Made by a program: the position numbers and the translations under genes. Of a stretch of DNA of 64,000 nucleotides, positions 28,413 to 38,205 are shown one piece after another; position 1 is the stretch's first letter, and each line of letters opens with the position of its first letter. This DNA is from Ignatzschineria cameli (lineage in GTDB: Bacteria; Pseudomonadota; Gammaproteobacteria; Cardiobacteriales; Wohlfahrtiimonadaceae), in contig NZ_QEWW01000001.1 in assembly GCF_003121895.1 (NCBI RefSeq), positions 434,001 to 498,000 of the forward strand, read 5' to 3'. The notes under the pieces are model-generated. The model was not told where the DNA came from, did not search any database, and was given only the letters and a program-made list of their open reading frames with translations.

Positions 28413-30967
28413 AATAAAATCCTCTTCAATTGATCTGATAAGTTATGCGAAATCTCCTGGGAATCGAGCATCTCTTGACCGATAGCTCGAACTTCATCTT
28501 GCAATGGTTCTGGCAAACGAGCAAGTTTCGCAAAAGGAGTGATAAGACGGGCAGCTGTTACTGCATTGATCTTATCAACTTTTACAATCTCTGTCGCAAT
28601 CCATCGATAAAGAGGAGCACCTATTCTTGCTAAAGCAATACGATTTCGCCCAATCGATCCAACAATTGCACGTGCGCGATTGGGATTTTTGAGATCAAAA
28701 GCAGGATGAGCACTAATCATTGCAACATCATCCATTGTTAAGTGTGGTGTCCCGCCTAAAAGTGCAAAGTAACGGTCAACTAAGAGCGCATCTTCTTGAT
28801 ATCGCTGATAGAAGTTTTGCATAATTGTTTCTGCCTGAGGATTTTGATTGGTAAGAAGCGCAATAAGTGCGGCATTGATATCAGTCATATTATCTGCTTG
28901 AGCATACTGTATGACCGCTAATTCCGCCTCATCAGGAAGATGGCTAAGGTAACGCAGGGCGACATTTTTAATCGCTCTAGCGGCAACAGAATCTTCTTGA
29001 TAATGGGTATAAAGTGCTTTCCATTGTGTAGAGAAACGTTTTGCTAAACCGACCTCGACCTCTCTTTTAAGCTGATAGAGCGGCAGAATCTCTTCATTTT
29101 CAAGTCGATCAAAGAGTTGATCATTATCAGGAAGCGTTAAGAGTAGGGCTGCAAATTCAGGTGCCTGATAGGCATACTCAAAAAGAGGAGCTAAAGCATC
29201 ACCAATGATCTCAATCTGCTCCTCGCGAGGCAGTACTCGATTAAAGAGAACGCGAGTTACTAATTTTTGGACCGCTTCCCATTTTGCAAAGTAATCACTC
29301 TCATATTGAATAAGGATCTTCAGATCATCGATCGATTGAGGATAATCAACAGTAACAGGAGCGGAAAAATCTCTTAAGAGGGAGATTACCGGCACTTCAT
29401 CAATATTGTGGAAGATGAGACACTGATGCGCCATCGTCAATGTATAGGTCTCTTCTAGAAGCATCTCGCCTTCTCGATTGAAAAAGGCATACTTGATGGG
29501 AATGGGAAGCGGCTCTTGTAGCTCATTGGTGACAGGATCGAAGAGAAATTGCTTCAAAGAGAGGCGCATCTCCCGTTTGTCAGGATAGTACTCCGTTGCT
29601 ACCTGAATTTTAGGTGTTCCTCGCTGCGAGTACCAGAGCGGGAAGTTCTCAAAAAGACGGGGATTTTCCATCTTCATTGAGGCATAGAGATCATCCACCG
29701 TAACCGCCATTCCATCAAACTCTTTGATATAGCGCGCAAATCCTCGATCAAAACCTTCGCGCCCTAAAATTGTTTGGTAGAGCCGAATAATTTCCGCCCC
29801 TTTCTCATAGGTTGTTGTGGTATAGATATTCTCAATCGACCCTAATTTATCGGGTCGAACCGCATGGGAGAGGGGCCCTTGATCCTCTGGGAATTGGTGA
29901 AGGCGTAGAAAGTTTACATCTTCAATTCGGCGAATTCCGGGGGCTACTTCCGACATAAATTCTTGTTCGCGAAAGACTGTTAAGCTCTCTTTTAAGGAGA
30001 GATTAAACCAATCTTGGCAAGTAATCCGATTCCCCGTCCAATTGTGGAAATATTCATGAGCAATCACCGCTTCAACAAAACGGAAATTTTGATCAGTTGC
30101 TTGCGCTTTAGTGGCTAAAATACAGCTTGTATTAAAGAGGTTGAGCCCTTTATTTTCCATTGCACCGCTATTGAAATCATCTACAGCTACAACATTGTAA
30201 AAATCGAGATCGCAGGCAAGTCCAAATCGCTTCTCATCCCAGCGCATCGCTTTTTTTAGGCTTGCGAGGGCAAAATCACAGGCACCAATATTCTCTTTGG
30301 AGGCGTAGATGCGAAGTTGTACCGGGCGACCATCTGGACGGATATGTTGATCTTCAATAAATTGAAGATCGCCGGCCACAATAGCAAAGAGATAGGTGGG
30401 TTTAGGAAAAGGATCTTCCCAAATAGCGTAGTGGCGCTCTTCATCAATTGAACCTTCTTCCACTAAATTGCCGTTAGAGAGCAGGATTGGGTAGCAGCGA
30501 TTAGCCTCTAAGGTGACACGATATTGGGTCATCACATCAGGTCGATCAGGGAAGAGGGTGATATTTCTAAAACCTTGCGGCTCACAATCAGAGCAGATAA
30601 TACCTCGTGAAAGGTAGAGTCCACTAAGCGCACTATTGGCAGCTGGGGAGATGCTATTTTCAATCTCTATTAACTGCTCCCTCTCGCCTAACGTCAATGT
30701 GAGATTTCCCGCCTCATCGAGCAGTGGTGCTACTTCCACTCTCTCTCCATCGATCTTTAGCTGAAGGTCAAAGAGGGCTTTTGAACCATGGAGTTTGATT
30801 GAGTGGGGTAACTCGATTCCCTCTTCAATAATCACCTTAAATTGTGAGCGAACTCTGCTCACTTCTGGATCAAGCGTGAAGTGTAGCTCTAAAAGAGGGA
30901 TTGTAAAAGTGGGTGCAAGATAATCTAAGCGGTAAATCTGCTGGTCAGAGCGGGGGGTAAATGGCAT
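28409..30967 (-). CDS. pepN: Aminopeptidase N (M1 family)
   Basis: Zinc metallo-aminopeptidase that removes N-terminal residues from peptides in the cytosol. The exopeptidase motif GAMENKG (about residue 266), zinc ligands HEYFHNW (about 301) with the downstream Glu in NLSLKESLTVF, and the Tyr-containing TTTYEKGAE region are visible. 852 residues is slightly shorter than E. coli PepN (870). AAGGAT sits seven bases before the ATG. First gene of a pepN-nitroreductase(-ruvX) run. Confidence 0.96.
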   Translation of the reverse strand: MPFTPRSDQQIYRLDYLAPTFTIPLLELHFTLDPEVSRVRSQFKVIIEEGIELPHSIKLHGSKALFDLQLKIDGERVEVAPLLDEAGNLTLTLGEREQLIEIENSISPAANSALSGLYLSRGIICSDCEPQGFRNITLFPDRPDVMTQYRVTLEANRCYPILLSNGNLVEEGSIDEERHYAIWEDPFPKPTYLFAIVAGDLQFIEDQHIRPDGRPVQLRIYASKENIGACDFALASLKKAMRWDEKRFGLACDLDFYNVVAVDDFNSGAMENKGLNLFNTSCILATKAQATDQNFRFVEAVIAHEYFHNWTGNRITCQDWFNLSLKESLTVFREQEFMSEVAPGIRRIEDVNFLRLHQFPEDQGPLSHAVRPDKLGSIENIYTTTTYEKGAEIIRLYQTILGREGFDRGFARYIKEFDGMAVTVDDLYASMKMENPRLFENFPLWYSQRGTPKIQVATEYYPDKREMRLSLKQFLFDPVTNELQEPLPIPIKYAFFNREGEMLLEETYTLTMAHQCLIFHNIDEVPVISLLRDFSAPVTVDYPQSIDDLKILIQYESDYFAKWEAVQKLVTRVLFNRVLPREEQIEIIGDALAPLFEYAYQAPEFAALLLTLPDNDQLFDRLENEEILPLYQLKREVEVGLAKRFSTQWKALYTHYQEDSVAARAIKNVALRYLSHLPDEAELAVIQYAQADNMTDINAALIALLTNQNPQAETIMQNFYQRYQEDALLVDRYFALLGGTPHLTMDDVAMISAHPAFDLKNPNRARAIVGSIGRNRIALARIGAPLYRWIATEIVKVDKINAVTAARLITPFAKLARLPEPLQDEVRAIGQEMLDSQEISHNLSDQLKRILL

Positions 30968-31184
30968 AGAGTAATCCTTGTAATCTTTTTATAACATACT
31001 ACTTTAGGGGGTATTTCGAGCAGTTTTGCAAAGTAGTAAAAAACAGTAAAGAGTAGTAATTTTAAGTAGTAACTTTTTAAGTAGTAACTTTAAATAATTT
31101 TTAATAACTTTAAAAATTTCAGATAGTGGCTTTTCAAATCATCAAATGGACTAAAACGAGATAATAGAAGAAGGCCCAAATAAG

Positions 31185-31233
31185 AATCCGCTAATGTGCT
31201 GCTACCATAGAGCGACGACACAATTAGCGGATT
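31185..31233 (-). terminator. Long inverted repeat after the lipoprotein gene, weak terminator
   Basis: Arms aatccgctaat (31185-31195) and attagcggatt (31223-31233), extended by gtg/cac with one bulged base; loop of about 20. On the minus strand it is followed only by CTTATTT, so termination would be weak or factor-assisted. Confidence 0.45.
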
Positions 31234-31264
31234 GAGCTATTCAGCTATTTCAGCTAATAAACAT

Positions 31265-31798
31265 TTACTTTTTAAATTGAATACTATTGATTGCCGCTTC
31301 AGCGCCTTTAGTATCATTTGTAGTTCCCATACAGATGGTTGTGATCTGCTCTTCGACAGCAATACGGCAATACTCATAGTAGGGAACATTATTGAGCCGG
31401 GTTTCGGCAATATAGTTAATCTGTGTTTCACTTCCTTTAACGGGAGTGACTTTAAAATCGACAATCTCATTGATGGCATCCATCTGCTCATTCATCACCT
31501 CTTCAAACTCAGGAAGAGTAATTACAACGCCTTCTGGAAGATCGATCGTGACTGCATAGAGAATATCTTTCTCAATATCTCCCTCTTTTGCTTGAAGCAG
31601 GGTGATATTTTCTGCAGGAGCGCCCTCTAGACGGACGGCAACAATGGCATCCTTCTTGTCCATAACATCTTGGAACTGCTCGCTAATCTTCATGGTAAAG
31701 AGCTGATCTTGAGGAGCGACACTCTGTAGTGAGTCACCACATGCTGCTAAAATCATCATTGCGCCTAAGGCGATAGTTGCTTTTAATAATTTATTCAT
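31265..31798 (-). CDS. Putative lipoprotein of unknown function
   Basis: The start MNKLLKATIA was chosen because AGGA lies six bases upstream, inside an alternative longer reading. Residues 1-18 are a lipoprotein signal ending in the lipobox LAAC, so Cys19 is the expected lipidation site; the next residue is Gly, not Asp, predicting outer-membrane sorting. The mature part (about 158 residues) has no domain I recognise, with two cysteines near the C-terminus (EYCRIA and TICMGT) that could form a disulfide. Lies downstream of mraZ-murI on the same strand. Confidence 0.75.
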   Translation of the reverse strand: MNKLLKATIALGAMMILAACGDSLQSVAPQDQLFTMKISEQFQDVMDKKDAIVAVRLEGAPAENITLLQAKEGDIEKDILYAVTIDLPEGVVITLPEFEEVMNEQMDAINEIVDFKVTPVKGSETQINYIAETRLNNVPYYEYCRIAVEEQITTICMGTTNDTKGAEAAINSIQFKK

Positions 31799-31859
31799 GG
31801 TTAATCCTAGCATCTTTTGTCGATAATAGGATCGATTCTACCATATCTGATGAGAGGGG

Positions 31860-32699
31860 TTAAGTATCGATTTTTGCAATCTCTGTTGTGATACCATCAT
31901 TCTGCAGGAGTGAGAGTTGTCGTTGAAATTCTGTGATCTCTCCGGTTGTTAAAAGAAGCACACTCTTCTGAGCGACTCCTTTTAAAGTATCAGAAGAGGC
32001 GAGGGCAACAAGATGAGGTTGATGTGCTGAAAGACGGCTATAACACTCTTGAACAATTGCATTAGCAGGATCGATAATGGTGATCTCTTTAGGAAGAATA
32101 GCCTCAAGTGCCGGCATCAAGAAGGGAAAGTGTGTACAGCCTAAGACCAATTGATCAATAGGGTATTGAAATAGTGGACTTAAGGTTTTGCTTAAAATCT
32201 CCCGATTTTGCTCAAGTGTTAATTTCTGCGCCTCCACCAAATCGACCCACTCTGAGCCGACAATTTTATGAAGCTTCTGATCTGCGGCAAAACGTGCTGC
32301 AAGATTCTCTAACCGTTCACTATTAAGGGTTGAGCGAGTTGCCGCAACCGCGATATGACCACTCTTTGTTGCTTGTGCTGCAAGTTTTATAGCAGGTTCA
32401 ATCCCGATAATAATAAGATCGGGATATTTTTCTCGTAATTTCTCGGCACTGACCGCCGTCGCCGTATTGCAGGCAATCACTAACGCATCGATCTTTCGCG
32501 CTAACAGCTCCGCCGTTAAGCGCTCCATTCGCTCATGAATATAGTGATCACTCTTTAAGCCATAAGGAAGATGGCCTGAATCGGCAATATAGATAAATTG
32601 TGTCTGATTAAGGGGTTTCGCTGCTAAAAAAGCATTTAAGATAGAAAATCCACCAATACCGGAATCAATTAAACCAATTCTAATCACATCTAGCCTCAC
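31860..32699 (-). CDS. murI: Glutamate racemase
   Basis: Converts L- to D-glutamate for peptidoglycan. Motifs GLIDSGIGGFS, VIACNTATA (catalytic Cys about residue 75) and LGCTHFPFL (second Cys about 185) are intact. 279 residues is usual. Start is a GTG; a second GTG four codons later (32687) has a better GAGG ribosome site and begins more like known MurI, so it may be the true start. It follows mraZ by only 14 bases, on the same strand, so the two form an operon. Confidence 0.94.
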   Translation of the reverse strand: MRLDVIRIGLIDSGIGGFSILNAFLAAKPLNQTQFIYIADSGHLPYGLKSDHYIHERMERLTAELLARKIDALVIACNTATAVSAEKLREKYPDLIIIGIEPAIKLAAQATKSGHIAVAATRSTLNSERLENLAARFAADQKLHKIVGSEWVDLVEAQKLTLEQNREILSKTLSPLFQYPIDQLVLGCTHFPFLMPALEAILPKEITIIDPANAIVQECYSRLSAHQPHLVALASSDTLKGVAQKSVLLLTTGEITEFQRQLSLLQNDGITTEIAKIDT

Positions 32700-32713
32700 C
32701 TATCTCGGACAAT

Positions 32714-33214
32714 CTATCGACGGCCTAAAGGAACCACAATAGAAGGGTCTAAGAGAGGCGCTTCTTCAACCTCTTCCTCTTTTGTCATCACCTCTTCAGC
32801 TAAGAGGGAGAAATCCTCTGGATCGATATCGAGCATTGTTTCATAAGTGGTTAGATCCCACATCTCAAAGAGATTGCCATTTCCTAGGAGAATAAGATCA
32901 CTCTCAATATTGGCATATTGCATCAATCTTTTAGGGAGGACCATTCGCCCTTGTGCATCTAAAATCACCTCTGTCGCACCGCCACGGACAAATCGTGCAA
33001 AATCACGCTCTTTTTTAACAAAGGGATTGAGCTTCTCCAATTCTGCTTCCACTTCGCGCCAAGCCTCAATAGGGTAGAAGTTAAGACACTTATCGAGCGC
33101 ACGGCTGATGACAAAATGGTTCATCCCATTAAACTGTTTTCTTAAGGCAGCAGGGAGCGCGATACGATTTTTCGTATCGACCTTTAACTCATATTCCCCT
33201 AAAAATTGGTACAT
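32714..33214 (-). CDS. mraZ: Transcriptional regulator MraZ
   Basis: DNA-binding repressor that in E. coli controls the dcw (division and cell wall) cluster. Two SpoVT-AbrB domains with the DxxxR pattern in DTKNRIALPAALR (about 13-25) and DAQGRMVLPKRL (about 85-96). 166 residues versus 152 in E. coli; the extra is an acidic C-terminal tail (EEEVEEAPLLD). Unusually it is not followed by mraW/rsmH but by murI. Confidence 0.94.
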   Translation of the reverse strand: MYQFLGEYELKVDTKNRIALPAALRKQFNGMNHFVISRALDKCLNFYPIEAWREVEAELEKLNPFVKKERDFARFVRGGATEVILDAQGRMVLPKRLMQYANIESDLILLGNGNLFEMWDLTTYETMLDIDPEDFSLLAEEVMTKEEEVEEAPLLDPSIVVPLGRR

Positions 33215-33581
33215 ATCTGTTACCTGCGCCTACCATTGAATATCCTACTGCCGGATATCGTCTACGACTCGATGTCGCTACTCTTCAATATCGATGAAAG
33301 AGTAAAGCGATTCATTAATAATACGATTATCATCAATAAATGCCAACTCTTTATCGTCATAGTTATCAATTTTAGTCATCAATTTTAATCATCACTTTTA
33401 GTGATCAATCATTCATTTGATCGTAACCATTAGATCATAACTCCTCAGATCATAATTTATGTGATCCTATTGCTCTGTACGTATTGCTTTGTACGTATGG
33501 CTCTGTACATATCTCCCTTATCCCTTCTACCACACTTATCATCCCCGTATTATTCATATCGATTTTGAGAGGCGCATGATG
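33215..33581. other. Upstream region of mraZ, about 370 bases
   Basis: Between the FUSC-family gene and mraZ, both on the minus strand. It carries a 14-base triple repeat (separate entry) and several gatcataa words. I did not find the spaced TGGG boxes that MraZ binds in E. coli. No gene is visible. Confidence 0.5.
33471..33512. repeat. Tandem repeat, 14-base unit, 3 copies, in the mraZ upstream region
   Basis: tgctctgtacgtat, tgctttgtacgtat, ggctctgtacatat in direct succession. Each contains a gtac core, spaced by 14 bases. Confidence 0.85.
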
Positions 33582-35648
33582 CTATTTAGGCTCCACTAGC
33601 CAGATAAGGGGCTTTAACTCACGCATCATAAATTTAGGAATACGATGGGAGCGGCTATTATGGATTTTGGGATCCATGCGAAATTTAATCACTTGAAAGA
33701 TCTCTCTAAACTCAGGAATCTTAGTGGCATCTTTTCCTTCTAAGAGCGAAGCGAGATAGGAGAGCTGTGAAAGTACCGACTGCATCTCAATCAGCTCATC
33801 ATTAATTGCTGAAATATCCCGTTCTCGATTTTTGATAGGCTCATCTTTCATCCGTTCTAATGAATTTGAGAGGGAGACAATCGAAACTTGTGCACGGCGA
33901 AGTGCTAATTTCAGATCAGCATCATCTTCGCTCTCTTTTGTAATTTGCCATTTCTCTATCTCTTCGATAATGGTAAAGAGATCTTTTCGGGCATTTTTTG
34001 TCAATCTTGGTAGGTTAACTTTCTCCCAGCTTGGTAGAAAATGGCTAAAGCCGATTGCAATCACCGCTGCAATCAAGGTATCGATAATGCGCTCAATAGA
34101 GACAGAGATCCCTTGGAACATTGTTAGATCTTTACTAATGTTCAAGATAATTAAAACATAGACCGTCGTAAAGGTAACACTTAACGGATTATGAATACGA
34201 ATCAGACCATTATTTAAGATCACAGAGACAAATAGGATTGAGAGTAATCCTAAGGTAGAGATCTCAAGCGAGATCAAAATCCCGCCGACGATACAGCCAA
34301 TAATAGTGCCGATAATTCGATTTCTACTGCGCTCTTTTGTGAGGCTAAATCCAGGACGCATCAGACTCAATAGTGTAAATGCAATCCAGAATCCATGGGA
34401 GAGGAAATCGGTAATACTGACGATTGAAAGCGCACAAAACATCGCCAGCGACGAGCGAATCGCAAAACGCAGCACAGGAGATTGGAGCGTTAAATTTTGT
34501 AAAATATAATCATTAGACCAATGGGAGTGGGAGAGAAACTTCTTCAATTTATGTTTAGGAAAGCTTCCCTCTAGCGCCACATCATCCACTAAAAAGGAGC
34601 GGATTCGCTCTAAATTACGAGAGAGTGACCAAACTTTGCGAAAGTGGTTTGCAACAATTTGGTACGCCTCTAAAGCTTCTCCTTCAAGATCTTGGCGACG
34701 AAGAAGCTCTAATTCATACTCTAAAGCACGCAATTCCGCCTTAAAGCCGAGTCGTTTTAACATATCACCGGCACGCAAGGAATACATCCCCATCTCTTCA
34801 AGGTTGATTCCCGCTTTTGAGAAGCTATCACGAAAGAAGATCTGCAGATCACTATTGGGATAATTCTCTCGAATAATCACAAAATCTTGGAGAGGAATAG
34901 TGGCGATCTCGCGGGTTTCGATCAGCAAGAGTAGCTCATTGACCATCTGATTGAGGCGATGATCCTTCTCATAGTCGAGGCGAAAAAGAAGATCTCGCAT
35001 CACCTGCAACTCTTCTAAAAGCTCAGTCTGTGAGTTAATAAAATTCTTAAATTCCTTCTCAATAACGACATTTTGTCGATAACATTTCGAGAGCGCTTTA
35101 AGGTAACGTGAAAGAAGAAAGTAGATGCCGGAGAGATTCTGCCGCACAATGTAGATCTGAAAGAGCTTTGTCACAATCATGCTAAAAGCAAAGTAGAAGA
35201 GCGCACCTAATGAGAAGAAGAAGAGGTAGACAGTAGGGGAAGCCGCGCTATTTCCGGCAGCAAGGAGGGCCGTAAATCCTACAATAAAACCTAGTGCAAT
35301 AAATTTAGCTTTAAAGGCGTAGATAAAGGCGACAACAAATGAGATCAATGAGAGAGAGATAATCTTTAAAAGATGAAGCCCTGGCGATTGGAAGATAAAG
35401 AGCAGGGTAATCAGGACAATCGCAATAAAGGTGCCTAGCATCTCATTACGTTTATGCTTTAAGGTGCCGGTCTGATCGGCAATAGACATCGTTAAACTAC
35501 CATAACCGGCAATCATTAAGATCTCTAGCGGAATTGAGAAGAGGGCTAACAGCGCAACAGGCAGGAAGATCCCTAGCGCCATCTTTACCCCCATGGCAAA
35601 GTCGCTACTAAAAAAGAATCGATACGTTGCTGTTATAAAATGATTCAT
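33582..35648 (-). CDS. FUSC-family inner-membrane protein (YccS-like)
   Basis: Member of the fusaric-acid-resistance-like (FUSC/YccS) family; E. coli homologues are uncharacterised or linked to aromatic acid efflux. Two blocks of about six membrane segments (about 15-165 and 385-510) flank a soluble region of about 200 residues, with a second soluble domain at the C-terminus. The second block carries the SLMRPGFSLTKERSRNRIIGT motif typical of the family. 688 residues is near the usual 700. No accessory adaptor gene is adjacent. Confidence 0.87.
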   Translation of the reverse strand: MNHFITATYRFFFSSDFAMGVKMALGIFLPVALLALFSIPLEILMIAGYGSLTMSIADQTGTLKHKRNEMLGTFIAIVLITLLFIFQSPGLHLLKIISLSLISFVVAFIYAFKAKFIALGFIVGFTALLAAGNSAASPTVYLFFFSLGALFYFAFSMIVTKLFQIYIVRQNLSGIYFLLSRYLKALSKCYRQNVVIEKEFKNFINSQTELLEELQVMRDLLFRLDYEKDHRLNQMVNELLLLIETREIATIPLQDFVIIRENYPNSDLQIFFRDSFSKAGINLEEMGMYSLRAGDMLKRLGFKAELRALEYELELLRRQDLEGEALEAYQIVANHFRKVWSLSRNLERIRSFLVDDVALEGSFPKHKLKKFLSHSHWSNDYILQNLTLQSPVLRFAIRSSLAMFCALSIVSITDFLSHGFWIAFTLLSLMRPGFSLTKERSRNRIIGTIIGCIVGGILISLEISTLGLLSILFVSVILNNGLIRIHNPLSVTFTTVYVLIILNISKDLTMFQGISVSIERIIDTLIAAVIAIGFSHFLPSWEKVNLPRLTKNARKDLFTIIEEIEKWQITKESEDDADLKLALRRAQVSIVSLSNSLERMKDEPIKNRERDISAINDELIEMQSVLSQLSYLASLLEGKDATKIPEFREIFQVIKFRMDPKIHNSRSHRIPKFMMRELKPLIWLVEPK

Positions 35649-35669
35649 ACTTCAAAAACCCCACATTTA

Positions 35670-35708
35670 AAAAACGCCATATTAAAGATCATGCTCTAAT
35701 ATGGCGTA
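35670..35708 (-). terminator. Terminator of the purine permease gene
   Basis: Eleven-base-pair stem acgccatatta/taatatggcgt, 12-base loop, followed on the minus strand by six U. It lies 65 bases past the permease stop, between it and the FUSC-family gene. Confidence 0.85.
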
Positions 35709-35772
35709 TTTATGCCTATCTCAATGTTACAACTCTAGGTTACCATCTTTACCCTAGAAAAAGGGGAAGATC

Positions 35773-37092
35773 CTAGAAGAGTGCAAATTTTACTAGAAAT
35801 AGAATTGCAATGATATAGGTTGCAGGATGAATATCTTTTAATTTTCCTGTCCCTAACTTCAATGCAACATAGCTGATAAATCCAAAGGCAAAACCTTCTG
35901 CAATCGAGTAGGTAAATGGAATCCCTAATACTAAGAGTGCAGCAGGAATAGAGTCTGTTGGTGAATCCCACTCAACCTCTGTTAACTCTCTTAACATCAA
36001 TCCCGCAATATAGACTAATGCCGGCGCTGTTGCATAAGCAGGGATCGAATTTGCTAAAGAAGAGAAGAAGATTGCAAGAATAAAACAGGCCGCAATAGCA
36101 AGTGCTGTCAATCCTGTGCGACCACCTGCTTGGACACCTGCGGTACTCTCAACATAAGCTGTTACAGAGCTCGTTCCTAAAAGGCTTCCAGAAAGAATCG
36201 CGGTACTATCAGAAAAAAGCGCACGATTAAAGCGTTTTTTAGCATCTGGAACCTTTGTCTCATCGAGTAGACCACTCTGTTTAGCCACACTCATCAGAAC
36301 GCCGGTAGCATCAAAGAGCTCTACAAGAACAAGAGCGATTAAGATCTGTACGAAGCTACCACTTAAGACCTTCTCAAAGCTTAATTGGAAGAATGTTGGC
36401 TCGATTGAAGGAGGCGTTGAGATCACACCTTTAAATTCAGTATGGCCTGCTAATGCACTAATAATAGAGACTATAAGGATACTTAAGAGAATTGCTCCAC
36501 GAATCTTAAAGTTATCTAATACAACAATTAAGAAGAATCCTAAAATTGCATAGAGCGCCCCGTGAGAGGAGAGATCCCCTAAACTAACTAGCGTTGCTGA
36601 ATTGGCTTTAATAATACCAACTTCAGGATTGGAAAGACCGATAAAAGCAAGGAAGAGACCGATACCAGCGCCAACTGCAGCTCTTAGAGATTTAGGAATA
36701 CCATTGATAATCCAGGAACGCAATCCGGTAATCGTTAAGGCAAAGAAGATCACCCCAGAGACAAAGACGGCACCTAATGCTTCTTGCCAAGTATAACCAA
36801 AACCACCGGCAGCAACGGGCGCTGCGATAGTAAATGCAAAGAAAGCATTGAGTCCCATTCCAGGTGCGAGACCCACAGGGTAGTTAGCGACAAACGCCAT
36901 CACTAATGTACCAATAGCGGCGGCCAGACAGGTTGCCATAAAGACAGAATCGTGATCCATTCCTGTTGTTGAGAGTAGGCTTGGATTTACGAAAATGATA
37001 TATGACATCGTTAAGAAAGTCGTAATTCCGGCAATGATCTCTGTTCGAGTCGTTGTACCGTGTTCTTTCAGTTTAAAGAGTTTCTCTAACAT
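35773..37092 (-). CDS. NCS2-family purine permease (AzgA-like)
   Basis: Proton-driven uptake of a purine base (guanine/hypoxanthine or adenine) at the inner membrane. N-terminal stretch TEIIAGITTFLTMSYIIFVNP and the substrate-site motif GLAPGMGLNAFF are typical of the AzgA branch. About 12-14 membrane segments in 439 residues. AAGGA lies six bases before the ATG. Adenine versus guanine specificity cannot be decided here. No purine riboswitch is visible upstream. Confidence 0.9.
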   Translation of the reverse strand: MLEKLFKLKEHGTTTRTEIIAGITTFLTMSYIIFVNPSLLSTTGMDHDSVFMATCLAAAIGTLVMAFVANYPVGLAPGMGLNAFFAFTIAAPVAAGGFGYTWQEALGAVFVSGVIFFALTITGLRSWIINGIPKSLRAAVGAGIGLFLAFIGLSNPEVGIIKANSATLVSLGDLSSHGALYAILGFFLIVVLDNFKIRGAILLSILIVSIISALAGHTEFKGVISTPPSIEPTFFQLSFEKVLSGSFVQILIALVLVELFDATGVLMSVAKQSGLLDETKVPDAKKRFNRALFSDSTAILSGSLLGTSSVTAYVESTAGVQAGGRTGLTALAIAACFILAIFFSSLANSIPAYATAPALVYIAGLMLRELTEVEWDSPTDSIPAALLVLGIPFTYSIAEGFAFGFISYVALKLGTGKLKDIHPATYIIAILFLVKFALF

Positions 37093-37118
37093 GACGCGTC
37101 CTTTTTGCGAAGAGAAAT

Positions 37119-37148
37119 GAAAAAAGTCTCGCAGATAATACGAGACTT
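37119..37148 (-). terminator. Terminator of the TerC-family gene
   Basis: Eight-base-pair stem aagtctcg/cgagactt, nine-base loop, followed on the minus strand by six U. It ends just before the purine permease ribosome site. Confidence 0.82.
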
Positions 37149-37155
37149 GTTGGGG

Positions 37156-38205
37156 TTAAGATGATCGTTTTTTAGGAGGGATCATCAGTGATAAGATGAT
37201 GGAACCCACCAGTGTTCCTAAAATAATGGTTAAAGAGATCGTGATCGGGAAGTGGTAATCGAAGTAGAGTACCAACATTTTAATTCCAATAAAGATCAGA
37301 ATGATCGCTAAACCATATTGTAGAAGATGGAATCGCTCGGCCATATCTGCTAAGAGAAAGTACATCGCTCTTAAGCCTAAAATTGCAAAGACATTTGAGG
37401 TCATCACAATAAAGGGGTCAGATGTAATAGAGAAGACAGCCGGCACCGAATCCACCGCAAAGATAATATCGGAAATTGTAATCAAAACTAACACAATGAA
37501 GAGCGGTGTTGCGTAACGAACACCCTCTTTAACGATGAAAAAGTGCTCTTTTTGATACTCATCAGTGGTTTTTACAAACTTTTTCGTCCATTTAACAATC
37601 TTATTCTCACTGAGATCAGCTTCTTCATCATGCCCAAAGCACATCTTAATCCCGGTAAAGAGAAGAAATGCACCAAAGAGATAGAGGATCCACTCAAATT
37701 TAGAGATCAAGAAGCTACCGATCAAGACCATCACAACCCGCAAGAAGACTGCAGCTAATACCCCATAGACTAAGACACGGCGTTGATAGATATTGGGGAC
37801 TTTAAAGAAGCTAAAGATCAGAAGGAAGATAAAAATATTATCGATCGAGAGAGATTTCTCAACGATATAACCTGTTAAAAACTCAAGTGCTTTGCTCGTT
37901 GCATATTCACTTGTGGTAGCGAATTGACTAGGGATAAGAATATCAGGCGGCAACATATATTGAATGTAGCCCCAAATTCCCGCCATAAAGAGTAGTGCAA
38001 CGGTAATCCAGATCAATGTCCAGATTAAGGCTTCTTTTACACTAACGCGATGATCCCCGCTCGCCTTTAATGCGAACATATCGATGAGAATCATCACGCT
38101 AACAACAATTGCAAAGATAGTATAGAGAAGGGGAGAACCTAGTGAGTGAACCTCGTGCGCGATCTGCGCCGTCGATTCTAACGTTTGTGCGACAGTTTCA
38201 GTCAC
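37156..38205 (-). CDS. TerC-family integral membrane protein (Alx-like)
   Basis: Inner-membrane protein of the TerC/Alx family; E. coli Alx exports manganese and is induced at high pH. Nine or so membrane segments; acidic motifs in the membrane such as EKSLSIDNIFIFLLIF and SDIIFAVDSVPAVF are the family hallmark and probable metal-binding sites. Start is GTG with AGAGG eight bases upstream. 349 residues versus 321 in E. coli Alx. No PRE/yybP-ykoY manganese riboswitch is recognisable in the short upstream spacer. Confidence 0.9.
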   Translation of the reverse strand: MTETVAQTLESTAQIAHEVHSLGSPLLYTIFAIVVSVMILIDMFALKASGDHRVSVKEALIWTLIWITVALLFMAGIWGYIQYMLPPDILIPSQFATTSEYATSKALEFLTGYIVEKSLSIDNIFIFLLIFSFFKVPNIYQRRVLVYGVLAAVFLRVVMVLIGSFLISKFEWILYLFGAFLLFTGIKMCFGHDEEADLSENKIVKWTKKFVKTTDEYQKEHFFIVKEGVRYATPLFIVLVLITISDIIFAVDSVPAVFSITSDPFIVMTSNVFAILGLRAMYFLLADMAERFHLLQYGLAIILIFIGIKMLVLYFDYHFPITISLTIILGTLVGSIILSLMIPPKKRSS

